From contig NZ_CP150227.1 of assembly GCF_037971845.1 (NCBI RefSeq), positions 2,790,001 to 2,854,000 of the forward strand: a stretch of DNA of 64,000 nt. The letters are read 5' to 3'. The first letter of the stretch is position 1; the number at the start of each line of letters is the position of its first letter. The notes under the pieces were generated by a model that was given only the letters and a program-made list of their open reading frames with translations, did no database searches and was not told the origin of the DNA. Positions 45,983-56,079 of the stretch are shown one piece after another. Source of the DNA: Paenibacillus sp. FSL R5-0766 (GTDB lineage: Bacteria; Bacillota; Bacilli; Paenibacillales; Paenibacillaceae). Both the position numbers and the translations under genes were made by a program.

Positions 45983-46373
45983 CTTGAGGCGACATCACAA
46001 CTACGCTATTTCACCCTATGGAGCAGACACGTCGTCTACTTTATAGGGTGTTTTCGTGAGAGTGGAAACGAGTGATCAAAGAACAATTCTCATCACTCAA
46101 CAGGTTTTAGTATATAAGGTAAGGGGTTGACATATTTATTGTATAAGGGGTTTTCAGGTCAAGTCCAGTTTGAACATGATGAGGTAGATATATGGAATAA
46201 AAACAAATAAAATTTATTCATTGGATTTATTGACAAAATTTGATGCATCCATTACCATTTTGTTTAAGAGTTTTGGGGAGGAGCGAATCTAGTGTAAATG
46301 CTTATCAAAATATAACGTATTTTGTGAATTCATACCACGATAAATTTAATTCATTGGATCTGGAGGAAAATTA
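45983..46373. promoter_or_regulatory. Intergenic region before uppP: terminator, promoter and direct repeats
   Basis: A terminator occupies 46010-46055. Beyond, a plausible promoter is TTGACA (46230-46235), 17 bases, TACCAT (46253-46258). Two direct repeats, AATTTATTCATTGGAT (46211-46226) and AATTTAATTCATTGGAT (46343-46359), flank it; the second lies over the uppP leader. They might be operator sites for the cluster. Confidence 0.4.
46010..46055 (+). terminator. Rho-independent terminator after yidC
   Basis: CACCCTAT (46012-46019) pairs with ATAGGGTG (46043-46050), with an inner GACACGTCGTC region, then TTTT. Confidence 0.7.
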
Positions 46374-47189
46374 GTGGATATTATTATCGGGCTTATACTA
46401 GGTATAGTGGAAGGACTTACGGAGTTCGCCCCAGTGTCATCTACAGGTCATTTGATTTTGGTGGGACATTTGCTAGGTTTCGAGGGTACTGTGCGTGCTT
46501 CGACATTTGAGATTGTAATCCAACTCGGTTCAATCCTGGCTGTGGCTTTTCTGTTCTGGAAACGAATTCTCAGCATCCTCGGTATCCATGTTGGAGAAGA
46601 TCGGAAAGCGACAAAGTCTACGGAAAAGTTAACACTTATTCATATCATTATTGGTGTTATCCCTTTTGGTGTTGGGGGCGTATTTTTTTACGATTACATA
46701 AAAGAGGTTTTGTTCAGTGCTCAAACGGTTGTTGTAACGTTAATCCTTGGCGGGATTCTGATGATTGCAGCCGAAATATTCAAACCAAAAAAGCCGGCTG
46801 CAGAAACATTGGATCAAGTCACTTACCGGCAGGCTTTAATCGTAGGTCTGTTCCAGTGCTTTGCACTTGTTCCCGGTTTTTCGAGAATGGGTGCTACGCT
46901 ATCGGGAGGTTTGCTAGCAGGCATGAGTCACAAAACAGCCTCGGAATTTACGTTTATAATGGCACTTCCTATTATGTTCGGTGCTTCACTGAAGGATTTA
47001 TACGAGAGCTGGGATTATCTGTCGGTTGATGATCTTCCCTTATTTATTACGGGGTTTGTGACTGCTTTTATTGTAGCCATGATTGCAGTTAAATTTTTCC
47101 TGAAGTTGATTAACCGGATTAAACTGATTCCTTTTGCAATCTATCGTTTTGTATTGGCAGCCGCTTTTTGGATCTTTTTGCTAAACTAG
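46374..47189 (+). CDS. uppP: Undecaprenyl-diphosphatase UppP (BacA)
   Basis: A 271-aa membrane phosphatase with both family motifs: [17 protein letters not shown] and [13 protein letters not shown]. It dephosphorylates undecaprenyl pyrophosphate, recycling the lipid carrier of wall synthesis; extra copies give bacitracin resistance. GTG 46374 lies after TGGAGG. Here it stands just before a polyketide cluster, together with a lipid-kinase-like gene; this may be a protective copy or simply a neighbour. Confidence 0.95.
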   Translation: MDIIIGLILGIVEGLTEFAPVSSTGHLILVGHLLGFEGTVRASTFEIVIQLGSILAVAFLFWKRILSILGIHVGEDRKATKSTEKLTLIHIIIGVIPFGVGGVFFYDYIKEVLFSAQTVVVTLILGGILMIAAEIFKPKKPAAETLDQVTYRQALIVGLFQCFALVPGFSRMGATLSGGLLAGMSHKTASEFTFIMALPIMFGASLKDLYESWDYLSVDDLPLFITGFVTAFIVAMIAVKFFLKLINRIKLIPFAIYRFVLAAAFWIFLLN

Positions 47190-47274
47190 AGCATTCTTAT
47201 TATCTATTACATGTGAATAAATTAACCGTCGCCGGGAGTCTTATCCATGATCAGTGTTTTTATCAACTCACATT

Positions 47275-47306
47275 GAAAAGGAAAGATTCCCTTTTGCTTT
47301 TTTTTT
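47275..47306 (+). terminator. Weak terminator-like hairpin after uppP
   Basis: AAAAGG / CCTTTT with an eight-base loop and a run of nine T at 47297 onward. The stem is short. Confidence 0.35.
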
Positions 47307-47359
47307 GGAAATAGGTAGTTATCAAGGGAGATTCATCTACTGGGGTGGGAGCGCAAAAT

Positions 47360-48103
47360 ATGACAGTATTCATCATAAAGCAAAGCATCATGTTTGTCAT
47401 ACTGTATGGAATCCAATTTTTGATCGGTACGATTGTACTCAAATATCAGTTGCGTGTGAATTACGCTCGTAAAATTGTTCATTTCATGTCTTTTATTACA
47501 CCAATGGTTATTGAATTGATCGTGAGTTCCAGTACAGGATATACCGGGCCCATTTTTATCGTCGGAATGCTGATGAACTGCGTTATTATGCTCATTTATA
47601 TTAAGCCAATTCGCGAGAAAAGTGTATTGGTTCAACGCATGTTTGCTTCTTTTGATCGTCCGGAAGATCGTCCTCATACTTTGCTGTGGATGAATACGCA
47701 ATTAATTGCCGGCTACGTCGTTCTGGCACCCTGCTTTCTGTATTTTCAAAGCATAGGTTATGGTACGCTGGCCTTTATTCCCGTTATCATCAATGGACTA
47801 GGAGACGGGCTTGCCGAACCGATCGGTATTCGCTTTGGAAAACATAAATATCGTGTTCATGCCTTATTTTCAAAGAAAAAGTTTACGAGAAGTATCGAAG
47901 GCAGTTTATGTGTGTTCCTATCCGCAGTATTGATCCTTTTGGTGTTTGCAAGCAGTTTTACAGTTCCACAATTAGTTGTTGCACTGCTGGTTCTTCCTAT
48001 AGCTGTAACTCTAGCTGAGGCATTCTCACCCCATACTGTAGATACACCGTTTATACTTATCGTTGGTTTTGCGTGTTTGTACATGATCATTTCATTTGTT
48101 TAA
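47360..48103 (+). CDS. Phytol/dolichol-kinase-like CTP-transferase family membrane protein
   Basis: A 247-aa protein with about seven helices. The block INGLGDGLAEPIGIRFGKHK and SKKKFTRSIEGSLCVFL matches the nucleotide-binding region of the SEC59/VTE5-like polyprenol kinases and related cytidylyltransferases. It may phosphorylate an isoprenoid alcohol with CTP. With uppP (about 170 bases before) it suggests undecaprenol/undecaprenyl-phosphate supply, though the substrate is inferred. It is 15 bases upstream of the PksB-like gene and probably in the same transcript. ATG 47360 follows GGGTGGGAG. Confidence 0.8.
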   Translation: MTVFIIKQSIMFVILYGIQFLIGTIVLKYQLRVNYARKIVHFMSFITPMVIELIVSSSTGYTGPIFIVGMLMNCVIMLIYIKPIREKSVLVQRMFASFDRPEDRPHTLLWMNTQLIAGYVVLAPCFLYFQSIGYGTLAFIPVIINGLGDGLAEPIGIRFGKHKYRVHALFSKKKFTRSIEGSLCVFLSAVLILLVFASSFTVPQLVVALLVLPIAVTLAEAFSPHTVDTPFILIVGFACLYMIISFV

Positions 48104-48118
48104 CAAGGAGAACTTCAT

Positions 48119-48799
48119 ATGACAACCAGTGAATACAAGGTGATTTCTATTAAATCCAGTTATGAAGCATTCATTAATTATAGCTATATTGTCGTTGATG
48201 AAACGACCCGGGAGGCAGCCGTTATTGATCCTTCCTGGGACCTCGAAGCCATTCTGGATTCTCTGGAAGCTGAGCAGGCCAAACTCACACACATCCTGTT
48301 GACACATTCCCATACGGATCATGTACATCTTGTGGGGGCATTGCTCGACCGTTTTAATCCTCAGGTTTATATGGGGGGTGCCGAAATTGATTTTTTTAGG
48401 TACCACTGTAAGAATTTGAAGCCTGTAAAGGATCGAGATGCCGTTTTGATGGGCAATACACTAATATCCTGTATAAACACCCCAGGACATACGCCGGGCT
48501 CTATATGCTATTCATTAACAAATCATATTTTTACAGGAGATACTCTGTTTGCAGAGGGATGTGGCATATGCTCCGAACGCGGAGGGGATCCAGGTGCGAT
48601 GTATCAGAGTTTGCAAAAAATACGGCAGCAAATACACCCTTCCGTCAGGGTATACCCTGCACATTCATTTGGCATTGAACCGGGTCAGACACTTCAGATG
48701 CTGCTTGAGAGAAACATATATTTTAATATTTTCGATGAAGAACAGTTTATTGCTTTCCGGATGAGAAGGAATCAACCGGATGCCAAAAGCTTTGTGTGA
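48119..48799 (+). CDS. PksB/BaeB-like metallo-beta-lactamase-fold hydrolase
   Basis: A 226-aa protein with the metal motif THSHTDH, a C-terminal GDTLF and PAHSFG. Such glyoxalase-II-like hydrolases stand at the head of trans-AT polyketide clusters (pksB in Bacillus bacillaene), where they act as thioesterases removing small acyl groups from carrier proteins. AAGGAG precedes ATG 48119. It overlaps nothing but lies 20 bases before the AT gene; a cytoplasmic role with the PKS is likely. Confidence 0.88.
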   Translation: MTTSEYKVISIKSSYEAFINYSYIVVDETTREAAVIDPSWDLEAILDSLEAEQAKLTHILLTHSHTDHVHLVGALLDRFNPQVYMGGAEIDFFRYHCKNLKPVKDRDAVLMGNTLISCINTPGHTPGSICYSLTNHIFTGDTLFAEGCGICSERGGDPGAMYQSLQKIRQQIHPSVRVYPAHSFGIEPGQTLQMLLERNIYFNIFDEEQFIAFRMRRNQPDAKSFV

Positions 48800-48819
48800 A
48801 GGAACAAGAGGAGTGGCAT

Positions 48820-51800
48820 ATGAAAGAAAACGTTGTTTTTATGTTCTCCGGTCAGGGTTCACAATATCTTCAAGCGGGAAAAGAATTATACCGGAGTTAT
48901 TCGGTATTTCGCCGATGGATGCAGCAGATGGATCGTTGGGTTCAAGACATCGGCGGCAGATCCATTATACAGGAATTATATGATTCAAATCGGCCTTATT
49001 CTGATAGTTTCGAAGAAACTCTAATTACACATCCCGCCATTTATATGCTGGAATATGCGCTTGCAAGGACATTAATGGAGAACGGGGTTATACCCACAAC
49101 CGTTGTTGGTACCAGTTTGGGGGAGTTCGCTGCAGCGGCTGTATCCAACGTAATAACTCCCAAGGCGGGACTGGAAGCAGTGTATAGACAAGCTGAAATT
49201 ATACACAGGACTTGTATTCCGGGAGGCATGCTGGTTGTATTGCATAGTCGTGACATCTATGACACTAATCCGGAGCTACATGCGGAGTGTGAGCTTGTTG
49301 CTGTGAACTCGTCAAATCATCTAGTCATCTCGGGGGAGTTGAAAGGGCTTACAATAGCGGAGAATTGGCTAAAAGGCGAAGGGATTTCTCATGTCAGACT
49401 GTCTGTTACTCATGGCTTCCATTCAGCATGTATCAATCCTGCGGCCAAAGAGTATTTAGCCTATCTGGACAAGCTGTCTTACGATGCACCCCAGATTCCG
49501 CTTGTCTCTAGCTTGACCGGACAAGCTGTCACCAAGGTATCAACCGATCATTTTTGGCGAGTTGTCAAGGAACCGATTCTTTTCTCTCAGGCGATATCTC
49601 ATATAGGAGAAGAGAAACCGGATAGTATATTTCTGGATTTGGGGCCTTCGGGTACACTTTCCAGCCTCATAAATCAGATTAGCCACAGGAAGGAACGAAC
49701 ATATATAACCATGACTCCCTTCCATCAGGATGCAAAACATGTGGAAGAGATCATTAGTCGTTACGCCAATTCGAATGAAACTGGAGGGGATGAACCTTTG
49801 TGGGCATATGTATTTCCAGGGCAGGGATCACAGAAGTTGGGCATGGGTGAAGGATTATTTGAACAGTTTCCAGAGTTGACCCGGCAGGCGGATGATATTC
49901 TTGGATTTTCCATTCAGGAACTGTGCTTGTACGATCGGTCTCAGCAATTGAGCCTGACAGAATATACGCAGCCGGCTTTGTTTGTTGTTAATGCCATGAT
50001 GTATCTACATAAAATCAAGGAAACGGGCAGAAAGCCAAGTTTGGTTTCGGGCCACAGTCTGGGAGAATACAATGCACTTTTTGCCGCAGACGTATTTGAT
50101 TTTGCTACAGGATTGAAGCTTGTACATAAAAGAGGAGAAATCATGAGCATGGCCCCTAAAGGGGGGATGGCTGCGGTTATCGGTTTAACCGAGAGTGCGT
50201 TGAAGACAATCCTTCAACGATTTGGACTGCATCAACTGGATATCGCCAATCTGAACTCCCCGACCCAAATTGTTCTGGCAGGGCCTCAAGAAATCATTGA
50301 TCAGGCCAAACCAATTTTTGAGCAAAACGGTGCACAGATGTATATCCCTCTCAGGGTCAGCGGGGCATTTCATTCCCGTTATATGGAAGAATCAGCCAAA
50401 CAATTCGATCAGCACCTCCAGCGTTATACATTTTCCGCTCCTACGATGACCGTCATCTCAAATTATACAGCACGACCCTATCGTACAAATGAAATTCATG
50501 CCAATTTGGTCCGCCAAATTACACATCCGGTTCGCTGGTCTGAAACGGTAAGGGTTCTGATGGGCATGGGCGTAAACACAATAGAAGAGATCGGTCCAGG
50601 CAACGTGCTGACTAAGCTGGTTACAAAGATTCAGACAGAGTGCGAACCCATCGTATATCGTCCTGATGACATGTCTGTCAAACCGTTATCGTCAGCAGTC
50701 CACCCCGATACTCCAATATCATCCGTTGTACAGCCTGGCAGCCAAGAAACTCGACTGGCCGAGTCTCTTGGCTCGAAACCCTTCAAAAAGGACTATAATT
50801 TGAAATTGGCCTATTTGACAGGTGCAATGTACAGAGGCATTGCTTCGGCGGAGATGGTTGTTAAGGTGGGGCAATCGGGAATGATGGGCTTTTTGGGCAC
50901 AGGGGGGTTAAGCCTGAAGCAGATCGAAGAAGGAATCGATTATATACAACACCATTTGCAGGATGGACAGGCATATGGGTTAAATCTTCTTCATCAAATG
51001 ACACATCCTGAACGTGAAGAAGAACAAGTTAACTTATTACTACGTAAAGGTGTAAATACAGTAGAGGCTTCTGCCTTCATGGGTGTTACTCCGGCATTAA
51101 TCAAGTACCGTGCCCATGGACTGAAGCGTTCTTCAGACGGGCGGGTATCCGCAACCAATCGCATTATTGCCAAAGTATCTAGACCTGAAGTGGCTGAAGC
51201 ATTTTTAAGCCCCGCTCCGGAATTCATGGTTGAGAAGATGTTGAAGGAAAACAAGATTACATCTGTTCAGGCAGAACTCCTGAAAAAAGTACCCATTGCA
51301 GAGGATCTGTGCCTTGAGGCTGATTCGGGTGGACATACAGATGCGGGTGTGGCATATGTCATGCTGCCTGCCATGGTTCGTCTTCGCAATACAATGATGG
51401 AAAAGTACGGTTATTCGAAAGAAGTCCGCATTGGTGCTGCCGGTGGTATTGGTACACCTGAAGCAGCAGCAGCAGCATTTTTGCTCGGAGCGGATTTTAT
51501 TGTAACAGGTTCAATCAATCAATGCACGGTTGAAGCAGCTACTAGCGATGCTGCCAAGGATTTACTACAGGATATGAACATTCACGACACGGAATATGCC
51601 CCCGCTGGAGACATGTTTGAGATTGGAGCCAAGATACAGGTTCTTCGCAAAGGTGTATTTTTCCCCGCCAGAGCGAACAAGCTTTATGATTTATATCGGC
51701 AGCATGATTCTTTGAATGACATTAGCGAAAAAAACAAACAGCAGCTGGAAAACAAATATTTCAAAAAAACCTTTGATGAAGTATACCGCCAGGTTGTTCA

Positions 51801-52107
51801 ATATAGATCTTCCGAGGAAATACAGAAAGCCGAGCAGAATCCCAAATACAAAATGGCCTTGGTGTTTAAGTGGTATTTTGCCCACAGTACAAAGCTTGCA
51901 ATGGAAGGAACAGCAGGTCATCAGGTCGATTATCAGATCCACTGTGGTCCAGCCTTGGGAGCGTTTAATCAATGGGTGAAAGGTACAAATCTCGAGGATT
52001 GGAGAAACCGTCGTGTAGCTGAAGTGGGCATAAAGTTGATGGAAGATACGGCTTTGGTTTTACAGGAACGATTGAAGCAATTGGCTGGGCAGGTTGAGAC
52101 GAACTAA
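48820..52107 (+). CDS. Trans-acting tridomain AH-AT-ER (acyl hydrolase, malonyl-AT, enoyl reductase)
   Basis: A 1095-aa protein with two acyltransferase folds and an ER. AT1 (about 5-295): GTSLGEF with Ser99, but the conserved substrate Arg is Gln124 (VYRQAEII), and HGFHS; loss of this Arg fits a proofreading acyl hydrolase such as PedC. AT2 (about 325-620): GHSLGEY (Ser413), Arg438 (HKRGEI) and GAFHS, a malonyl-CoA:ACP transferase that serves the AT-less modules in trans. ER (about 650-1095) is the FMN-dependent PfaD-like type (GFLGTGGLSL, IRIGAAGGIGTPEAAAAAF-like run). The order matches MmpC-like proteins. ATG 48820 follows AAGAGGAG. Confidence 0.92.
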   Translation: MKENVVFMFSGQGSQYLQAGKELYRSYSVFRRWMQQMDRWVQDIGGRSIIQELYDSNRPYSDSFEETLITHPAIYMLEYALARTLMENGVIPTTVVGTSLGEFAAAAVSNVITPKAGLEAVYRQAEIIHRTCIPGGMLVVLHSRDIYDTNPELHAECELVAVNSSNHLVISGELKGLTIAENWLKGEGISHVRLSVTHGFHSACINPAAKEYLAYLDKLSYDAPQIPLVSSLTGQAVTKVSTDHFWRVVKEPILFSQAISHIGEEKPDSIFLDLGPSGTLSSLINQISHRKERTYITMTPFHQDAKHVEEIISRYANSNETGGDEPLWAYVFPGQGSQKLGMGEGLFEQFPELTRQADDILGFSIQELCLYDRSQQLSLTEYTQPALFVVNAMMYLHKIKETGRKPSLVSGHSLGEYNALFAADVFDFATGLKLVHKRGEIMSMAPKGGMAAVIGLTESALKTILQRFGLHQLDIANLNSPTQIVLAGPQEIIDQAKPIFEQNGAQMYIPLRVSGAFHSRYMEESAKQFDQHLQRYTFSAPTMTVISNYTARPYRTNEIHANLVRQITHPVRWSETVRVLMGMGVNTIEEIGPGNVLTKLVTKIQTECEPIVYRPDDMSVKPLSSAVHPDTPISSVVQPGSQETRLAESLGSKPFKKDYNLKLAYLTGAMYRGIASAEMVVKVGQSGMMGFLGTGGLSLKQIEEGIDYIQHHLQDGQAYGLNLLHQMTHPEREEEQVNLLLRKGVNTVEASAFMGVTPALIKYRAHGLKRSSDGRVSATNRIIAKVSRPEVAEAFLSPAPEFMVEKMLKENKITSVQAELLKKVPIAEDLCLEADSGGHTDAGVAYVMLPAMVRLRNTMMEKYGYSKEVRIGAAGGIGTPEAAAAAFLLGADFIVTGSINQCTVEAATSDAAKDLLQDMNIHDTEYAPAGDMFEIGAKIQVLRKGVFFPARANKLYDLYRQHDSLNDISEKNKQQLENKYFKKTFDEVYRQVVQYRSSEEIQKAEQNPKYKMALVFKWYFAHSTKLAMEGTAGHQVDYQIHCGPALGAFNQWVKGTNLEDWRNRRVAEVGIKLMEDTALVLQERLKQLAGQVETN

Positions 52108-52140
52108 CTTTTAGCATTGTTAGGGACAGGGGGTGTGATG

Positions 52141-55100
52141 ATGCGACAAAAGAAGGGCACGAAGTCAACATCCGATAGTAATCCGGAAATGAGCCTTACG
52201 GATATTGTGATCGTTGGTATGGCGTGCAGGTTTCCGCAGGCTAATCATTATACGACGTTTTGGGATAATCTTGCGAATGGTGTGGATTCCGTCAGGGAGG
52301 TTACCCCAGATCGATGGGATGTATCAAGGTTCTATTCTCAAGATATTGACGCCCCGAATAAGAGTATTGGAAAATGGTGCGGTCTGCTGGATGATGTGTA
52401 TTCTTTTGATCACCGCTTTTTCAGTATCTCTCCCCGAGAGGCCAAAAATATGGACCCACAGCAACGAATGATACTTGAAGTTTCCTGGCAATGCATTGAA
52501 GATTCCGGGATTTCACTTCAAAGGTTACAGAATCAGGTCACTTCCGTTTATGCCGGAGTAATGACGGTAGATCACCGCCAAATGGCGTGCCTTCCCGAAT
52601 TGGAGATAGATAGCTACGCTTGTCTTGGAAATTATGAAAGTATTCTTGCCAATCGAATTTCTTACGTTATGGACTTCAAGGGCGCGAGTATATCAGTAAA
52701 TGCAGCTTGTGCATCTTCATTAGTAGCCGTGCATGAAGCCAAACAAGCCCTGCAACGAAATGAGTGCAATTACGCCTTAGCTGCATGTGTAAATCTAAAT
52801 TTGCATCCCTGGAAGTTTATTTCATTTTCCAAGTCAAGAATGTTAAGTCCGGATGGACGTTGTAAAACCTTTGATAAGGAAGCCAATGGTTATGTACCAG
52901 GGGATGGAGCAGGCGTGTTATTGCTTCAAAGGCTTGAAGATGCTTTAGCGGAAGGTAATCATATCTACGGGATTATCAAAGGATCTGCCTGCAATCATGG
53001 TGGAAGAAGCGCATCCATAACTGCTCCGAGCATGAAGGCACAACAAGACGTCATCTTGGCTGCTTATCAGGATGCAGATATTTCCCCGGAAATGGTCACG
53101 TATATTGAGGCACATGGAACGGGAACGTCATTGGGAGATCCGATTGAAATTGAAGCGCTTAAAAATGCATTTGCTGCCTATACTTCCCGAACCCAATTCT
53201 GTCGGATTGGCTCGGTAAAAACCAATATTGGCCACTTGGAGAGTGCTGCGGGCATGGCTGGTATTGTGAAAGTGATCATGATGATGAAACATGGTAAAAT
53301 ACCTGCCAACCTTCATTTTAACGATCCTAATCCGATCATAGATTTTAAGAATACTCCTTTTGAAGTGGCAGGGGCTCTAACTGATTGGAACAGTGCTGGC
53401 GAAGGTTTGCCTTTAAGAGCGGGCATAAGCTCTTTCGGTTTTGGTGGAGTCAACGCACATCTGGTGATTGAACAGTGGTGCACTGCACCCTCGAACAAAC
53501 AGAAGGATGCAGCAGCAGGCCGTTCTCAGCTGTTCACGCTATCAGGCAAATCAAAATGGCATTTGGAAAAACAGCTTGAATCGTGGAGGGCATTCTCGCT
53601 CACACCCGAGTTTGATGAGTGTACGCTGCGTGATATTAGTGGAACATTGTTCACGGGAAGAGTGGCTTTTCCTTATCGTTATGCTGTGATGGCAGACAAC
53701 TTACAGCAGTTGAAGGAAGAGTTGCATTCGGAATCAAGTCATCCTTTCATGCCAAAGCAGCAAAAGTGGGCAATAAGAGTGGGACACTTTTCCTATATAA
53801 ACTATGAGCAATTTAGCATGTTAACCCGTGATTTACCGCATATGGAGGACATCGTTCAATCCTTACTGGATCAAATTGCTGATCGTCCACTTGCCGATCA
53901 TTATCGGCGGATGTTCTACAATGAACCATGGGGGAAAGAGACAATTCCTTGCTGTCAGTTCATTGCGGGATATGCCGTTCTTCGATGTTTACTTGATGCG
54001 GGCTTAAAAGTGGAATGGATGACAGGGGAACGTACAGGAATGTGGGCAGTTCTTGGGGTAAACCAGATGATTGTGCCAGAACAAATTCTTTCGAGGCTTG
54101 CAGGGGGAAATGAAGCTGACATCATTAAACTTCATCGTCCGTGTATTCCCTATTATGATCCAACACTGCAAGATATTTTGTATCCGGTTTCTTTTAACGA
54201 GGCCTATCTTCGTCACTTGTTGGGTGGCACACTAGTTGAAAGTGTGGGCTCTGGGAACAGACAAGATGATCGATTGGAATATCCAATGGTCAGTGATCAC
54301 GAACGGGTTCAATATTATCTAACTAAGGGTCAATCACTCATCTCTCATCAGTTCACCTTCAGAAAGTATATAGATGAATGGTCGAATCTTCTAGGTAAAG
54401 TAAGTGGGGACGATTGGAATTTGGAGGAGTTGCTTGGGAAGCCTGTTGCTGTCTTGATGTTTACGGAGCTTTCCACTCAACAGTTGTTCATTATCGTTAC
54501 GGCTGTGGCTCATTCACTGCGGAGGTTGAATCGCAAATGGGATTTGACGATAATGACTGAGCCCGATCCACGATTCGAACAAATATTGGATCTGATGGAC
54601 GATCACATCTTACTTCCTGAAATGGTCGCCCAGCTTGTTTTGGATTCCAATGCGGATTATAAGGCGATTGCCCAATCCATGAACCTGAAACAGCAACAGA
54701 TGCATACGGATCAAAACGAAAACCCATTACATGACCGAAACGATAACCTGCCCGAAATTGGAAATGTTGAGCAATGGCTGCATCAAACACAAGAAAGCCA
54801 AGTTGATCTGGAAAAAATTTCGTCAGACATCAAGATCATCGACATCGGAGTAGTTCAATCGGCCGCGCCTGATACGCTGAAACTTGCTTTAAAAGAGGAT
54901 GAAGCGGGATATGACGTCTGGAATATCCTCGATCAATTATGGCTCCATGGCGTGAATATGAGGTGGGACCTATGGTTCCCTTCAGGAACATTTAACAAGT
55001 GTGCTTTGCCGACTCAGCGTTTCGAGTCTGTAATACATCGATTACATGACAATAACAATACCCTGGCTAATCAATCGGTTATGGATGTACATAAGCTTCC

Positions 55101-56079
55101 GCGTCCACAGGGGAAGGGGATAGATCCAGCTTTGCACCCGATGATTGGCTGGAATACCTCAACCTTGGATGAATTCAAGTACCAAAAGCTGTTTACTGGC
55201 AAAGAATTTTTTCTGAATGATCATATCGTAGATGGTAAACGGACTTTACCAGGTGTGGCTTATTTGGAAATGGCATTGGCTGCTGCGCAGAAGGCAGGAA
55301 TCCAGGAGGTTACTGGTTTTGGTGAAGTGGTGTGGTCAAGACCCCTGACGGTTATGGAGCATCCTGTTGAAGTAAATATTTCTTTGTCGAGAGCTGAGGA
55401 AAAAGTTCAATTTCACGTATGGACCGGCGATGATTCAAACTCCAGACGAATTCACGGGCAAGGAACGTTGTATGAAATAAAAACAGAAGGCAATAAACAA
55501 GCCTTGCGACAAGGCACTGAATACGAAGTTAAACGTGATATGGATGCGATTAGAAGAAGATGTGGTGACCCTGTTCCAGGAGTATATCGCACACTTGAAA
55601 AGAGTCTTCTCGTCTACGGTCCGTCCTTTCAATCCATAACGGATTGTTGGGTGAGTGAAGGTGAGGCTATTGCCAGCTTTGCGCTCCCACTCCCTTGTGA
55701 TGAACAGTCACATGCATATACGCTTCATCCTGTAACGATGGACAGTGCTTTGCAGACAGCGATGTTACTTGTCCAAAAGGTAAGCTCTAGTCTTTGTATG
55801 CCCTATTCTATAGGTACCGTCAAATGGTGGAATCGGCTTCCCGACAAGGGGAGTGTGTATGTTAGGCAGCAGAGTACACAAGGGGGAAAAGCGTTCAAGT
55901 TTGATATTGTCTTGCTTGATGAACAGGAACTAATATGCATGGAGATGCGTGATTTTACGGTAAGACAGGTTCAGGACAAAAAGCGCCATGCGAAGGACTC
56001 ACTGAAAACACTTTTGCAAAGATTGGAAGCCGGAGAGGTTGAACCCATTGATGTCTTAACTTATATGGAGGAACGATGA
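52141..56079 (+). CDS. Polyketide synthase: KS - degenerate AT - DH (split module)
   Basis: A 1312-aa PKS protein. KS (about 20-450): Cys190 in NAACASSL, HGTGT and NIGHLE are intact. Residues about 530-760 align with an AT (QFIAGYAVLRCLLDAGLKVE), but the GHSxG elbow reads GERTG, with Arg631 in place of Ser, so it should be inactive. A post-AT linker (LWLHGVNMRWDLWF) precedes a DH (about 1000-1280): HIVDGKRTLP (His1028) and DSALQ (Asp1201) are intact. The protein ends with a short helix like a docking element (LLQRLEAGEVEPIDVL). There is no ACP or KR; these open the next protein. ATG 52141 or 52138. Confidence 0.9.
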   Translation: MRQKKGTKSTSDSNPEMSLTDIVIVGMACRFPQANHYTTFWDNLANGVDSVREVTPDRWDVSRFYSQDIDAPNKSIGKWCGLLDDVYSFDHRFFSISPREAKNMDPQQRMILEVSWQCIEDSGISLQRLQNQVTSVYAGVMTVDHRQMACLPELEIDSYACLGNYESILANRISYVMDFKGASISVNAACASSLVAVHEAKQALQRNECNYALAACVNLNLHPWKFISFSKSRMLSPDGRCKTFDKEANGYVPGDGAGVLLLQRLEDALAEGNHIYGIIKGSACNHGGRSASITAPSMKAQQDVILAAYQDADISPEMVTYIEAHGTGTSLGDPIEIEALKNAFAAYTSRTQFCRIGSVKTNIGHLESAAGMAGIVKVIMMMKHGKIPANLHFNDPNPIIDFKNTPFEVAGALTDWNSAGEGLPLRAGISSFGFGGVNAHLVIEQWCTAPSNKQKDAAAGRSQLFTLSGKSKWHLEKQLESWRAFSLTPEFDECTLRDISGTLFTGRVAFPYRYAVMADNLQQLKEELHSESSHPFMPKQQKWAIRVGHFSYINYEQFSMLTRDLPHMEDIVQSLLDQIADRPLADHYRRMFYNEPWGKETIPCCQFIAGYAVLRCLLDAGLKVEWMTGERTGMWAVLGVNQMIVPEQILSRLAGGNEADIIKLHRPCIPYYDPTLQDILYPVSFNEAYLRHLLGGTLVESVGSGNRQDDRLEYPMVSDHERVQYYLTKGQSLISHQFTFRKYIDEWSNLLGKVSGDDWNLEELLGKPVAVLMFTELSTQQLFIIVTAVAHSLRRLNRKWDLTIMTEPDPRFEQILDLMDDHILLPEMVAQLVLDSNADYKAIAQSMNLKQQQMHTDQNENPLHDRNDNLPEIGNVEQWLHQTQESQVDLEKISSDIKIIDIGVVQSAAPDTLKLALKEDEAGYDVWNILDQLWLHGVNMRWDLWFPSGTFNKCALPTQRFESVIHRLHDNNNTLANQSVMDVHKLPRPQGKGIDPALHPMIGWNTSTLDEFKYQKLFTGKEFFLNDHIVDGKRTLPGVAYLEMALAAAQKAGIQEVTGFGEVVWSRPLTVMEHPVEVNISLSRAEEKVQFHVWTGDDSNSRRIHGQGTLYEIKTEGNKQALRQGTEYEVKRDMDAIRRRCGDPVPGVYRTLEKSLLVYGPSFQSITDCWVSEGEAIASFALPLPCDEQSHAYTLHPVTMDSALQTAMLLVQKVSSSLCMPYSIGTVKWWNRLPDKGSVYVRQQSTQGGKAFKFDIVLLDEQELICMEMRDFTVRQVQDKKRHAKDSLKTLLQRLEAGEVEPIDVLTYMEER

